NCBI GenBank assembly: GCA_022842185.1
Contig: JALHQB010000001.1
Span: 124,001 to 188,000, forward strand
DNA from: Acetobacteraceae bacterium
Lineage (GTDB): Bacteria; Pseudomonadota; Alphaproteobacteria; Acetobacterales; Acetobacteraceae
Direction of reading: 5' to 3'
DNA: 64,000 nucleotides
The stretch's first letter is position 1. Each line of letters begins with the position of its first letter. Positions 16,090 through 27,082 of this stretch are shown in pieces. The notes under the pieces are model-generated. The model saw nothing but the letters and a program-made list of their open reading frames with translations, made no database searches and had not been told where the DNA came from. The position numbers were made by a program, and so were the translations under genes.

Positions 16090-17034
16090 ATGCGGACGGA
16101 TATCAGGTGCGTCGCGGTGATCGGCGCGGGAACCATCGGAGCATCCTGGGCGGCATATTTCCTCAGCCGCGGATTGACCGTGGCGGTCAGCGACCCATCC
16201 CCCGGCGCGCCCGACCTGCTGCGGCGGATGATCGACACGGCTTGGCCGACGCTGATGCGCCTGGGTGGGCGTCCGGATGCGGACCCGGCGGCCTGGACCT
16301 TCCATGCGGACCCCGTGGCGGCATTGGGCGGTGCCGATTTCGTGCAGGAGAACGCACCGGAACGGCTTGAGATCAAGCAGGACCTTCTCCAGCGCATTGA
16401 TGCCGCATTGCCACCCGATGTGGTGATCGCCTCCTCGACCTCGGGCCTGCTGGCGTCTCGGCTGTCGGAACGCTGTGCGCATCCCGGGCGTGTCGTGATC
16501 GGCCATCCGTTCAACCCGCCGCACCTGATCCCGCTGGTCGAGGTGGTGGGCGGTGCCAAGGGCAGCCCCGAGGCGGTCGCCGCCGCAATGGGTTTCTACC
16601 GGTCCATCGGCAAGCACCCGATCGAGATCCGCAAGGAGGTGCCGGGCCACCTCGCCAATCGCCTGCAAGCGGCGCTGTGGCGCGAAGCGGTGCATCTTGT
16701 CGCCGAAGGCGTCGCCACTGTCGCCGATGTCGATGCGGCGATCAGCGAGGGGCCGGGCCTGCGCTGGGCGCTGATGGGACCGCACACCACCTTTCATCTG
16801 GCGGGTGGGGAAGGGGGCATGGAGCATTTCCTGCACCACCTCATGCCGGCGGTCACGTCCTGGTGGGACGACCTCGGCGACCCGGCGGTCGATGCGGTGG
16901 TGCAGCAAATGCTAGTCGAGGGCGTGGCAGACGGCACGGATGGGGCGAGCACGGCCGAACTCGCGCGCCGGCGCGATGCGGCGCTGGTGCGCATCCTTGA
17001 GGCACGCGCACAGGATCAGCAGGCGTGCACATAG
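16090..17034 (+). CDS. 3-hydroxyacyl-CoA / L-carnitine dehydrogenase family protein
   Basis: A 314-residue NAD-dependent dehydrogenase of the 3-hydroxyacyl-CoA family, short form as in carnitine 3-dehydrogenase and lambda-crystallin/gulonate dehydrogenase. The NAD motif is VAVIGAGTIGASWAAYF. Further marks are FVQENAPERLEIKQ, SSTSG, the catalytic-histidine segment GHPFNPPHLIPLVEVV, and GHLANRLQAALWREA. CGGAGGAAG lies six bases before the ATG at 16090, choosing it over the long upstream frame. It is divergent from the beta-lactamase-fold gene with 100 bases between. The residue pattern after the histidine (LIPLVEVV) is closest in my judgement to carnitine dehydrogenases. Confidence 0.92.
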   Translation: MRTDIRCVAVIGAGTIGASWAAYFLSRGLTVAVSDPSPGAPDLLRRMIDTAWPTLMRLGGRPDADPAAWTFHADPVAALGGADFVQENAPERLEIKQDLLQRIDAALPPDVVIASSTSGLLASRLSERCAHPGRVVIGHPFNPPHLIPLVEVVGGAKGSPEAVAAAMGFYRSIGKHPIEIRKEVPGHLANRLQAALWREAVHLVAEGVATVADVDAAISEGPGLRWALMGPHTTFHLAGGEGGMEHFLHHLMPAVTSWWDDLGDPAVDAVVQQMLVEGVADGTDGASTAELARRRDAALVRILEARAQDQQACT

Positions 17035-17279
17035 TATCCACCGGAGTCGCGATAGGCGACGGCGCTGAGGCCGCGGCGGCGCGCTTCGCCGGCAGCCTCG
17101 GTGGCGCGCTGCATCGTCGGGAAGGGTCCGGCCACCTGGCAGCCCGCCTGGGCGGGCAGCACCAGGGATGCAGGATTGGCCGTCGCCAGGTGGATCGCCA
17201 CGCCGGATGGGTTGGCGCCGACCAGCCCCATCAGGGCCGCGGTCACGAACGCGGCGATGTTCGGTCGGGCATGGCTCAT
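17016..17279 (-). CDS. Small exported protein, unknown function
   Basis: An 87-residue protein I do not recognise. A hydrophobic stretch near the N-terminus (NIAAFVTAALMGLVGANP) could be a signal or anchor. The remainder has two cysteines (AGCQVAGPF and the final VHAC) and a compact alpha/beta look (RATEAAGEARRRGLSAVAYRDSGGYYVHAC) loosely reminiscent of a SPOR half-repeat. A GGAGG Shine-Dalgarno six bases before the ATG at 17279 is the main argument that it is real. Its last 19 bases overlap the 3' end of the convergent dehydrogenase gene. The 230 bases between it and the next gene hold nothing I can name. Confidence 0.55.
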   Translation of the reverse strand: MSHARPNIAAFVTAALMGLVGANPSGVAIHLATANPASLVLPAQAGCQVAGPFPTMQRATEAAGEARRRGLSAVAYRDSGGYYVHAC

Positions 17280-17509
17280 GCTGGCCTCCGTGCGGCGCGG
17301 TGGTGGCCGGGCCGGGCATCGGCAGCCGCCGGGACACGCCGCACGACAGGATGCGCGGCGGTGCCGGGCCTGTCCGTGCCGTGCGTCACGTCACGATCAT
17401 TCGCCCTGGCTGGCGCAGCGCCAAGCGACTGCGCCTTGATCAGCCCCAGGATGCGCCACGGCCAAAGCCGTGCAGGTCGGCGCCGCAGCCGCAACGAGCC
17501 CGGCCGAAT

Positions 17510-19216
<1,707 letters not shown>

Positions 19217-19454
19217 GTCGTTGCGTTCCCTTCCCGATGAGCCGAAGACTAGGCCCCGAGCGCGACCGGCTCAACCGACACGGCGCCGCCCGCCGGGAAG
19301 CGTGTTCCGGTCCAATGCGGACCAGGTTGAGCACGCTTGGCGCCGAGGACGCGGGATCGGCCTGCGTTCAGCGTGACGGCCAGCCCGTTGGACCGCGGAT
19401 TGCATCGGGCGGCGTATCCATGGGAAGCATCCCTAACCTCGGCCAGGCAGCACC

Positions 19455-22400
19455 ATGTCCATTCACGTCGCCCTGACGCATCGCACGACCTACCGCTATG
19501 ACCGGCCCGCCTCGCTGGGGCCGCAGACGGTCCGGCTGCGACCGGCGCCGCACAGCCGGACCCCCGTGCTGTCCTACAGCCTGACCATCGAGCCCCAGCC
19601 CCACTTCCTGAACTGGCAGCAGGACCCGCAGGGCAATTTCCTGGCCCGAATCGTGTTCCCCGAGCGGGTGACGCATTTCGACGTGACGGTGGACCTCGTC
19701 GCCGACATGGCGACCATCAACCCCTTCGACTTCTTCCTGGAGCCCGAAGCCGAGACCTGGCCTTTCGCCTATGACGTCGGCCTGGAACAGGAACTGGCCC
19801 CGTTCCGCCGCATCGATCCTTCGGGCGGGCCGTTGCTCGATGGTCTGCTGGCCCAGGTGCCGCGCACCGAACAGCACACCATCGACATGCTGGTGGCGCT
19901 GAACCAGATGGTCCAGTCGCGCATCGCCTATGTCGTGCGCATGGAGCCCGGCGTCTGGTCACCCGACAAGACGCTGTCGGAAGGCAAGGGATCCTGCCGC
20001 GACAGCGCCTGGCTTTTGGTGCAGTTGCTCCGCCGGCTGGGCTTCGCGGCGCGCTTCGTCTCCGGCTACCTGATCCAGCTGGTGGCCGACCAGAAGCCGG
20101 TGGACGGCCCGGAAGGCCCAACCTCCGACTTCACCGACCTGCATGCCTGGGCCGAGGTCTATCTGCCCGGCGCTGGCTGGATCGGGTTCGATGCCACCTC
20201 CGGCCTGATGACCGGGGAAGGGCATATCCCGCTCGCCGCCACGCCGGAACCGCAATCGGCCGCGGCGATCTCCGGCGCGCTGGAGGATGTGAAGACCGAA
20301 TTCGGCTTCGAGATGCATGTCCGGCGCGTGTTCGAAACGCCGCGCGTCACGAAGCCCTATGCGCCCGGCCAATGGGATGCGATCCGCGCGGCGGGCGATG
20401 CGGTGGACCGCAAGCTCAAGGCGCTAGGCATGCGCCTCACCATGGGCGGGGAACCCACCTTCGTCGCGGCATCGGATCGCGACGCGGCGGAATGGAACAC
20501 CGATGCGCTGGGTCCGACCAAGCGCGCCTATGCCGGGCGGCTGATCCGCCGGCTCGTCAAGCTGTGGTCGCCCGGATCGGTCCTGACCACCAACATGGGC
20601 AAGCATTACCCCGGCGAGCAGCTGCCGCGCTGGGCGTTGCATTCCCATTGGCGGACCGATGGGGAGCCCGTGTGGCGCGATGCCAGCCTGCTCGCATCCG
20701 ACGACGACAAGGACAATGCGACCGCGGCCGACGCGGCGCGCTTCGCACGGCTGCTGGCCGAACGCCTCCAGGTCGATCCCGGCCTGGTGCAGGGCGCGCA
20801 TGAGGACATCCACTACTACCTGTGGAAGGAACAGCGCCTGCCGGCCAATGTCGTGGTCGAGGACGCGAAGCTCGGCGACGAGATGGAGCGCAAGCGGCTG
20901 ACGCGGGTCTTCGCGCAGGGCCTGTCGTCGGAGGTCGGCTCGATCCTGCCGATCCGCCGCGTGCTGCAGGATGGCGTCCGGCGCTGGCAGTCCGGCCGCT
21001 GGTTCCTTCGGGGCGAGCACCTGTTCCTGGTGCCCGGCGACAGTCCGATCGGGCTGCGGCTCCCACTTGCCTCGCTGCCGTGGATGTCGCCGGAAGATGC
21101 CCGCCGCGTGCAGGAACACGAGGCCGACCCCTTCGCCTGGCGCGATGACCTGCCGCCACATGACGCGCTGATGGCCAACCGAGCGCTTCGCGCCCAGCGG
21201 GAGCATGAACCGCTGCCCCAGCGCGCCCTGCTCGCACCCCGGCCGGGTGAGGGGACGGCATCTTCGATCGAGGATTTCCGGCCGCAGCCGCAGGAAATCC
21301 CGGTGGTGGGCGAATCCGACGCCAGCGCGGTGCGCACCGCGCTGGCCGTCGAATCGCGCGACGGCATCCTGCATATCTTCTTCCCGCCGCTGTTTGCGGG
21401 CGAGGATTGGCTGGAGATGGTCGCGGCCGTCGAGGCCACCGCGGCCGAGATGGGCCGCAAGGTGGTGCTGGAAGGCTATCTGCCGCCATCCGATCCGCGG
21501 ATCATGAATTTCTCGGTCACCCCTGACCCGGGCGTGATCGAGGTCAACATCCATCCCGCCACCAGCTGGGGCGATATCGTCGAGCGCACCGGACAGCTTT
21601 ATGAGGAAGCCCGCCAGGAAGGCCTCGCCGCCGAGAAGTTCATGACCGATGGCCGCCATGTCGGCACCGGTGGCGGCAACCATGTGGTGATGGGCGGGGA
21701 AACGGCGGCCGAAAGCCCCTTCCTGCGCCGTCCCGACTTGCTGAAGTCGCTGGTCGGCTTCTGGCACAACCATCCTTCGCTCTCGTACCTGTTCTCCGGC
21801 CTTTTCATCGGCCCGACCAGCCAGCATCCGCGTATCGACGAAGCGCGGATGGATGCGCTCAATGAACTCGAGATCGCCTTTTCCAAGGTTCATGCCTGGC
21901 AGGAAGTGCCGCCCTGGATGACCGACCGCCTGTTCCGCAACCTGCTGGCGGACATGACCGGCAATACGCACCGCACCGAATTCTGCATTGACAAGATGTA
22001 TGATCCGGGCAGTTCGTCCGGCCGCCGCGGCCTGGTGGAGTTCCGCGGCTTTGAAATGCCGCCGCACGCCGAAATGTCTACCGTGCAGATGCTGCTGATG
22101 CGCGCCGCACTCGCCGCCTTCTGGGAACGTCCCTATGAACGGCGCCTGGTGCGGTGGGGGACGCGGCTGAACGACCAGTTCATGCTGCCGCATTACTGCG
22201 AGCAGGATTTCCGCGACGCCATCGACGAACTGCGCAACATGGGCGCGCCGATCGATCCGGACTGGTTCGCCCCGCATCTGGCATTCCGCTTTCCGGTGAT
22301 CGGGGAGGTCGCGGTTCGCGACATCGGCCTGGAACTGCGCCACGCGCTGGAACCTTGGCATGTTCTGGCCGAGGACCAGACCGCCGGCGGCACCGCGCGG

Positions 22401-22832
22401 TACGTGGACAGCAGCGCCGAGCGCGTCCAGGCCCGGGTGACGAACTGGGTGGCCGACCGCCATCTCCTCGCGGTCAATGGCGTCGCCGTGCCGCTGCGCG
22501 CGACGGAGCGGGCGGGGGAGTACCTCGCCGGCATCCGCTTCAAGGCGTGGAATCCGCCATCGTCCCTGCACCCCACCATCCGGCCGCAGACGCCGCTGGT
22601 GCTGGATGTATTCGACCGCTGGAACGGACGCAGCCTCGGCGGCCTGACCTATCACGTCGTGCATCCGGGCGGTCGCAGCTATGATCGGTATCCGGTGAAC
22701 GCGAACGAGGCCGAGGCGCGCCGGCGATCCCGCTTCTTCCCGGTCGGGCACACGCCGGGGCCGATGGCGCCGCCGGAACCGCTGCCGGGCCTCGAGCTGC
22801 CCTTCACCCTAGACCTCAGACGACATGGCTGA
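19455..22832 (+). CDS. Transglutaminase-like protein fused to DUF2126 (probable amide ligase)
   Basis: A 1125-residue two-part protein. Residues 1-300 are a bacterial transglutaminase-like cysteine protease fold with N-terminal strands (HVALTHRTTYRYDRPASLGP) and triad C181 (GKGSCRDSAW), H230 (DLHAWAEVYLP) and D246 (IGFDATSGL). The rest is DUF2126, including LTMGGEPTFVAASDRD, HEDIHYYLWKEQRLP, TDGRHVGTGGGNHVVMGG and VEFRGFEMPPHAEMS. DUF2126 has been proposed to be a GCS-like carboxylate-amine ligase. No signal peptide is seen. Its stop overlaps the next gene by eight bases. Genomic studies of amidoligases propose that such clusters build and trim a peptide or amide product; the product is unknown. 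Confidence 0.93.
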   Translation: MSIHVALTHRTTYRYDRPASLGPQTVRLRPAPHSRTPVLSYSLTIEPQPHFLNWQQDPQGNFLARIVFPERVTHFDVTVDLVADMATINPFDFFLEPEAETWPFAYDVGLEQELAPFRRIDPSGGPLLDGLLAQVPRTEQHTIDMLVALNQMVQSRIAYVVRMEPGVWSPDKTLSEGKGSCRDSAWLLVQLLRRLGFAARFVSGYLIQLVADQKPVDGPEGPTSDFTDLHAWAEVYLPGAGWIGFDATSGLMTGEGHIPLAATPEPQSAAAISGALEDVKTEFGFEMHVRRVFETPRVTKPYAPGQWDAIRAAGDAVDRKLKALGMRLTMGGEPTFVAASDRDAAEWNTDALGPTKRAYAGRLIRRLVKLWSPGSVLTTNMGKHYPGEQLPRWALHSHWRTDGEPVWRDASLLASDDDKDNATAADAARFARLLAERLQVDPGLVQGAHEDIHYYLWKEQRLPANVVVEDAKLGDEMERKRLTRVFAQGLSSEVGSILPIRRVLQDGVRRWQSGRWFLRGEHLFLVPGDSPIGLRLPLASLPWMSPEDARRVQEHEADPFAWRDDLPPHDALMANRALRAQREHEPLPQRALLAPRPGEGTASSIEDFRPQPQEIPVVGESDASAVRTALAVESRDGILHIFFPPLFAGEDWLEMVAAVEATAAEMGRKVVLEGYLPPSDPRIMNFSVTPDPGVIEVNIHPATSWGDIVERTGQLYEEARQEGLAAEKFMTDGRHVGTGGGNHVVMGGETAAESPFLRRPDLLKSLVGFWHNHPSLSYLFSGLFIGPTSQHPRIDEARMDALNELEIAFSKVHAWQEVPPWMTDRLFRNLLADMTGNTHRTEFCIDKMYDPGSSSGRRGLVEFRGFEMPPHAEMSTVQMLLMRAALAAFWERPYERRLVRWGTRLNDQFMLPHYCEQDFRDAIDELRNMGAPIDPDWFAPHLAFRFPVIGEVAVRDIGLELRHALEPWHVLAEDQTAGGTARYVDSSAERVQARVTNWVADRHLLAVNGVAVPLRATERAGEYLAGIRFKAWNPPSSLHPTIRPQTPLVLDVFDRWNGRSLGGLTYHVVHPGGRSYDRYPVNANEAEARRRSRFFPVGHTPGPMAPPEPLPGLELPFTLDLRRHG

Positions 22833-25296
22833 CCTCGGCGTGGTTCCGCCCATCGACGAGATGGTCGATGGGCGCGGTGGGGTGCGGGCCCATTGGCGCC
22901 AGCTGCTTGGTATCATGGGCGGCATGGGGGAAGGCGCGCTGGCCAATCGCGCCAAGCGCCTGGACCGGGCCTTCGAGGATGAGGGCATCGCCGGCGTCCT
23001 GCCCGGTGCCAAGCGTGACGCCGCCTGGCGCTGCGATCCCTTGCCGATGCTGCTGCCAGCCGCGGAATTCGCCGCGCTCGAGGCCGGCATCGTGCAGCGC
23101 GCGCGTCTGCTGGAAGCCGTGCTCGCCGATCTCTACGGCCCCCAGGACCTGCTGTCCGAAGGACTGGTGCCGCCCGAACTGGTCTTCGCCAATCCAGGCT
23201 TCCTGCGCGCGTGCCGAAGCAAGGGTGCTGCGCCCGTCCAGCCGCTCCTGCATCTTTATGCCGTCGATCTGGTGCGCGGGCCTGATGGGTATTGGCGCGT
23301 GCTGGCCGACCGCACCTCGGCGCCCGCCGGGGCTGGGATGGCACGGGAGAACCGCCGTCTGCTCGGCCGCGTGATGCCGGAGGCCTTCCGCGGTGCGCAG
23401 GTGCGCTCGATGCGCCCGTTCTTCGATCTCTGGCAGGATGCGTTGCAGCGCCTTGCCCCGCCCGAGGTCGGCGACCCGGCTGTGGCCCTGCTGACCCGAG
23501 GCACCCAGGCGCCCCGCTGGTTCGAGGACATGATGCTGTCGCGCGAATTGTCCTGCGCGCTGGTCGAATGCGGCGACCTGACGGTGCGCGGTGGCGTTCT
23601 GTACCTCAAGACCCTGCAAGGGCTGCAGCGCGTCGATGTGCTGCTGTCGCGCGTCGATGGCGCCAGGCTGGATCCGCTGGAGATGTCCGGGTCCGCCACC
23701 TCCGGCGTGCCGGGCCTGCTGGACGCCGCACGCAACGGCGCGGTGCGAATCCTGAACGCGCCCGGCGCCGCGCTTGCCGAGGCGCCGGCGCTGGCCGCCT
23801 TCCTCCCGGCCTTGGCCAGGCGACTGCTTGGCGAACCGCTGGCGCTGCCATCGGTCGAGACGCTGTGGCTTGGTACCGAGGGTGCCGCGGCGCGAATCGC
23901 GCGGGAGGATGGCTGGCTGCTGCGCCGCGCGACCGACGGATCCATGCCCGCCGCCGCCCATGCCGACGCCACGGCGCGCGATGCCGCCGCGACGCCGGCT
24001 GCCTTCGTGGCGGCACGCGTGCCGCCGGCCTCCCTGGTGCCCTGCGTCATGGAGGGCGGCTTGGAGCCGCGTCCGCTCGTGCTGCGGATGTTCGCCATCT
24101 TCGATGGCAGCGACTGGCGCGTGATGCCGGGCGGGCTTGCGCGGATCGGGGAATCCGGCCCGCTGGGCGGCGCGCTGCCGCCGCAGGGCTTGTCGAAGGA
24201 TGTCTGGGTGATCGCGGATGAGGGCGGCGACATCATCGGCCCGGCGCCCGCGCATCTGCCCCCGCTGCCGATCCGGCGCATGCATGGCGCGCTGCCGTCC
24301 CGCGTTGCCGACAACCTGTTCTGGCTGGGCCGGTACACCGAAAGGCTGGAACGGGCCGCGCGGCTGGTGCGGGCGACGCAGACGCGGATCTCGCGCGGCG
24401 TGGTGCTGCCGCGGGAGGCTGCGGAAGTCGCAGCGCTGGCGCGATGCCTGGCCCATGCGGGCTTCACCGGCGCTGATGAAGTGGCCGGTTCGGCTGCCGC
24501 GCAGGGCCTGCCCAGCGTCATCGCGCTGGCCCTGCGCGAGGATGGTGCGGTGATGCACCTCGCCGACCGCATCGCCGCGCTGACCGCGATGGTGCGCGAC
24601 CGGCTGACCGCCGACATGTATGCGACCTTCACCCTGACGCTCCGCGCCGCGCGGGCGGAGATGCAGGCGGCGGGTGACAATCTGGAAGCGATCAGCCGCG
24701 CGATGATCGCCGTGCTGCGCTTTGCCACCGCGGTCGCCGGAGTTGCTGCAGAAAGCATGGTGCGCGGCGGGGCCTGGCTGTTCCTCGACCTTGGGCGGCG
24801 CGTCGAACGCGCGCAGGCGATCGCGTCGGAGGTCGGTTTCGCGCTGGATGGACCGCCGTCGCGCATCGAGGGCGGGCTGCGGCTGATGCTCGAACTCTGC
24901 GACAGCGTCATCACCTACCGCAGTCGGTATCTGACCGTGCTGCAGCCGGCGCCGGCGCTCGACCTGGTGCTGGCGGACGGGTCCAATCCGCGCGCCCTCG
25001 CATTCCAGTTGGAAGCGATCAGCCGCAGCCTGTCGGAAGTCGCCACCGCCGAAGATGGCGCCTTGCCTGACGAGGCGGCGTCGCTGCTCGCCGATGCCGA
25101 GGCGATGGTCGCCGAACTGGTCGAGGCATCCGACCAGGCGATCGCCGCCGCCGGCCTGCCGCCACGACTGGAGGCGATGGCCAACCGGATCGCGGCGCTG
25201 TCGGATGCGGTGACGCGGCGGTATTTCGCGCTGCTGCCGGCGGCCCAGACGCTCGGGCTGGAAGGCGCCCAACCGGCGCTGCGGGGTGCGGCGTGA
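22825..25296 (+). CDS. Circularly permuted ATP-grasp fused to alpha-E domain
   Basis: An 823-residue protein. Residues 1 to about 480 are a circularly permuted ATP-grasp (DUF404/DUF407): LDRAFEDEGIAGVLPG, YAVDLVRGPDGYWRVLADRTSAP, SMRPFFDLWQDALQ and LVLRMFAIFDGSDWRVMPGG. From about 490 follows the helical alpha-E domain (DUF403): LPSRVADNLFWLGRYTERLER, then a long helical bundle. In many genomes these are two separate proteins. The ATP-grasp half is expected to make an amide or peptide bond at the cost of ATP, with alpha-E as partner. It overlaps the genes on both sides, so the three-gene operon is secure. A 300-residue middle part is alanine-rich and less conserved-looking. Confidence 0.92.
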   Translation: MADLGVVPPIDEMVDGRGGVRAHWRQLLGIMGGMGEGALANRAKRLDRAFEDEGIAGVLPGAKRDAAWRCDPLPMLLPAAEFAALEAGIVQRARLLEAVLADLYGPQDLLSEGLVPPELVFANPGFLRACRSKGAAPVQPLLHLYAVDLVRGPDGYWRVLADRTSAPAGAGMARENRRLLGRVMPEAFRGAQVRSMRPFFDLWQDALQRLAPPEVGDPAVALLTRGTQAPRWFEDMMLSRELSCALVECGDLTVRGGVLYLKTLQGLQRVDVLLSRVDGARLDPLEMSGSATSGVPGLLDAARNGAVRILNAPGAALAEAPALAAFLPALARRLLGEPLALPSVETLWLGTEGAAARIAREDGWLLRRATDGSMPAAAHADATARDAAATPAAFVAARVPPASLVPCVMEGGLEPRPLVLRMFAIFDGSDWRVMPGGLARIGESGPLGGALPPQGLSKDVWVIADEGGDIIGPAPAHLPPLPIRRMHGALPSRVADNLFWLGRYTERLERAARLVRATQTRISRGVVLPREAAEVAALARCLAHAGFTGADEVAGSAAAQGLPSVIALALREDGAVMHLADRIAALTAMVRDRLTADMYATFTLTLRAARAEMQAAGDNLEAISRAMIAVLRFATAVAGVAAESMVRGGAWLFLDLGRRVERAQAIASEVGFALDGPPSRIEGGLRLMLELCDSVITYRSRYLTVLQPAPALDLVLADGSNPRALAFQLEAISRSLSEVATAEDGALPDEAASLLADAEAMVAELVEASDQAIAAAGLPPRLEAMANRIAALSDAVTRRYFALLPAAQTLGLEGAQPALRGAA

Positions 25297-26168
25297 TCTA
25301 CCGCCTGCGCCACGTCACCACCTATGCCTATGCGCATTCCGTCGATCTCGCCGCGCATCTGTTGCTGCTGACGCCGCGCGCGCTGCCGTACCAGAACGTG
25401 GTGCGCAGCACGCTGGCGGTCACGCCGACGCCATCGCATGTGACGGAGGCGGCCGACCATTTCGGCAATGCCGCGACACGCATCTTCATCGACGTGCCGC
25501 ATGAACGCTTCGAGGTTATTGCCGAGGCGTTGGTCGAGGTCCGCTTCCCCGATCCGCCTTCGGCCGCCCTGACGCCGACATGGGAGGATGTCGTGGCCAC
25601 CGCGCAGCGCAGCGAGGCGGCCGAATTCACCTTCCCCAGCCACCTCGCGCCGATCGTCCCGGCCGCGACCGGGTATGCCGCGGCATCCTTTCCCGCCGGT
25701 CGGCCCGTTCTGGTGGGGCTGCTGGAACTGATGGGCCGCATCCGCCGCGACTTCACCTACAAGCCCGGCGTCACCGGCAACCACACCCAGGTGGTGGAGG
25801 TGCTGCGCGACCGGCGCGGCGTCTGCCAGGATTTCGCGCATGTCATGCTGGCCGGGCTGCGTGGGCTTGGCCTGCCGGCGCGCTATGTCTCGGGTTACGT
25901 GCGCACCCGGCCGCAGCCGGGCCAGGTGGCGCGCCGCGGTGCCGACCAGTCCCACGCCTGGGTGGAAGCCTGGATGGGGGAGGGGTTCGGCTGGGTGGGT
26001 CTTGACCCTACCAACGACATCGTCACGCGGGACGAACATGTGGTGCTCGCCTGGGGCCGTGATTTCATCGATGTCAGCCCGCTGAGCGGTGTCATCCTGG
26101 GCGGCGGCGACCACCGTCTGCGGGTGGGCGTGGATCTTGAGGAAGCCGAGGCGTCCGCGTCGGCCTGA
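25293..26168 (+). CDS. Transglutaminase-like cysteine peptidase
   Basis: A 291-residue stand-alone transglutaminase-like protein. The N-terminal beta domain (YRLRHVTTYAYAHSVDLAAH) precedes a catalytic core with C178 (RRGVCQDFAHVM), H221 (QSHAWVEAW) and D238 (VGLDPTND). It ends with HVVLAWGRDFIDVSPLSGV, typical of the family. The GTG at 25293 overlaps the stop of the ATP-grasp gene as GTGA. In published amidoligase clusters this partner is thought to cleave or transfer the amide bond made by the ligases. It is the third and last gene: a stem-loop follows its stop directly and the next gene is 138 bases away. Confidence 0.93.
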   Translation: MIYRLRHVTTYAYAHSVDLAAHLLLLTPRALPYQNVVRSTLAVTPTPSHVTEAADHFGNAATRIFIDVPHERFEVIAEALVEVRFPDPPSAALTPTWEDVVATAQRSEAAEFTFPSHLAPIVPAATGYAAASFPAGRPVLVGLLELMGRIRRDFTYKPGVTGNHTQVVEVLRDRRGVCQDFAHVMLAGLRGLGLPARYVSGYVRTRPQPGQVARRGADQSHAWVEAWMGEGFGWVGLDPTNDIVTRDEHVVLAWGRDFIDVSPLSGVILGGGDHRLRVGVDLEEAEASASA

Positions 26169-26196
26169 CACCCTGCCCGCAGCGGCGGCAGGGGTG
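26169..26196 (+). terminator. Probable terminator stem-loop after transglutaminase operon
   Basis: CACCCTGCC (26169-26177) pairs with GGCAGGGGTG (26187-26196), with one bulged G, immediately after the TGA at 26168. There is no T-run, so it may only stabilise the 3' end or work with Rho. Confidence 0.5.
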
Positions 26197-26305
26197 CCTT
26201 GTCGCCGCGCAGAGACGTCGCGTGACACGCGATGCGTGCCGCGCAAGCGGTTGACGCGGCGGACGCGCACGTTGAAGTTTGGTAACGCGTTCCCGGAGAC
26301 CCGCC

Positions 26306-27082
26306 ATGAACATCGTCAGCCCGCCCGCCGCCATGCGCGGCATCACCGAGGAAGAATGGCAGGTACGTTGCGACCTCGCGGCGCTGTACCGACTGGTGGC
26401 GCATTTCCGGATGACGGATTTCATCTACACGCATATCAGCGCGCGGCTGCCGGGTCCCGATCACCATTTCCTGATCAACAAGTACGGCGTGCTGTTCCAT
26501 GAAATGCGCGCCTCGGACCTCGTGAAGATCGACCTGGACGGCAATGTCGTCGAGGAAGGGGCTGAATCCAAGCCGGTCAACGCCGCCGGCTTTACCATCC
26601 ATTCCGCCATCCACATGGCGCGCGAGGATGCCGCCGTCGTCATCCACACCCATACCGAGGCCGGCATCGCCGTCTCCGCGCAGCGCCAGGGGCTTCTGCC
26701 GATCAGCCAGCATGCGCTGAAATTCTACGGCCACCTTGCCTATCACGACTATGAAGGCATCGCGCTCGACCTCGAGGAACGCGACCGGCTGGTGCAGGAC
26801 CTCGGCACACACAACGCGATGATCCTGCGCAACCACGGGCTTCTGGTCTGCGGTCAACACGTCGCGGAGGCCTTCCTCAACATCTACTACCTGGAGCGCG
26901 CCTGCCAGGCGCAGATCTCCGCCATGTCGGGCGGTGCGGAGCTGGTGATCCCCCCGGAATCGGTGCGCCAACACACGGCGGGGCAGTTCAACCGGCCGAA
27001 CAAGGGGCAGGAGGGCTTCACAATGGCCTGGACGGCGGCGCTGCGGCTGATCGAGGATGGAAAGCCGGATTATCGTTCGTGA
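26306..27082 (+). CDS. Class II aldolase/adducin family protein
   Basis: A 258-residue zinc aldolase of the class II (fuculose-aldolase/adducin) family. Metal ligands are the two histidines in VVIHTHTEAGIA and the later histidine in LRNHGLLVCG. FIYTHISARLPG and LLFHEMRASDLVKIDL-type segments flank the site. A CGGAGA Shine-Dalgarno eight bases upstream selects the ATG at 26306. Many such proteins in catabolic loci are unassigned aldolases or epimerases. It is coupled to the following amidohydrolase by GTGA and starts the rightward block that continues into the Dpp-like transporter, so it may process the imported compound. Confidence 0.9.
   Translation: MNIVSPPAAMRGITEEEWQVRCDLAALYRLVAHFRMTDFIYTHISARLPGPDHHFLINKYGVLFHEMRASDLVKIDLDGNVVEEGAESKPVNAAGFTIHSAIHMAREDAAVVIHTHTEAGIAVSAQRQGLLPISQHALKFYGHLAYHDYEGIALDLEERDRLVQDLGTHNAMILRNHGLLVCGQHVAEAFLNIYYLERACQAQISAMSGGAELVIPPESVRQHTAGQFNRPNKGQEGFTMAWTAALRLIEDGKPDYRS

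Noticed and set aside
17276..17494. A 72-codon minus-strand frame upstream of the small exported protein
   Set aside because: Arg/Ala/Pro-rich, no ribosome site, no motif.
20424..25272. Very long open frames antisense to the DUF2126 and ATP-grasp genes (775 and 818 codons)
   Set aside because: They read as Arg/His/Gln-rich sequence without family motifs and mirror the codon bias of the real genes on the other strand, a common artefact in very G+C-rich DNA.
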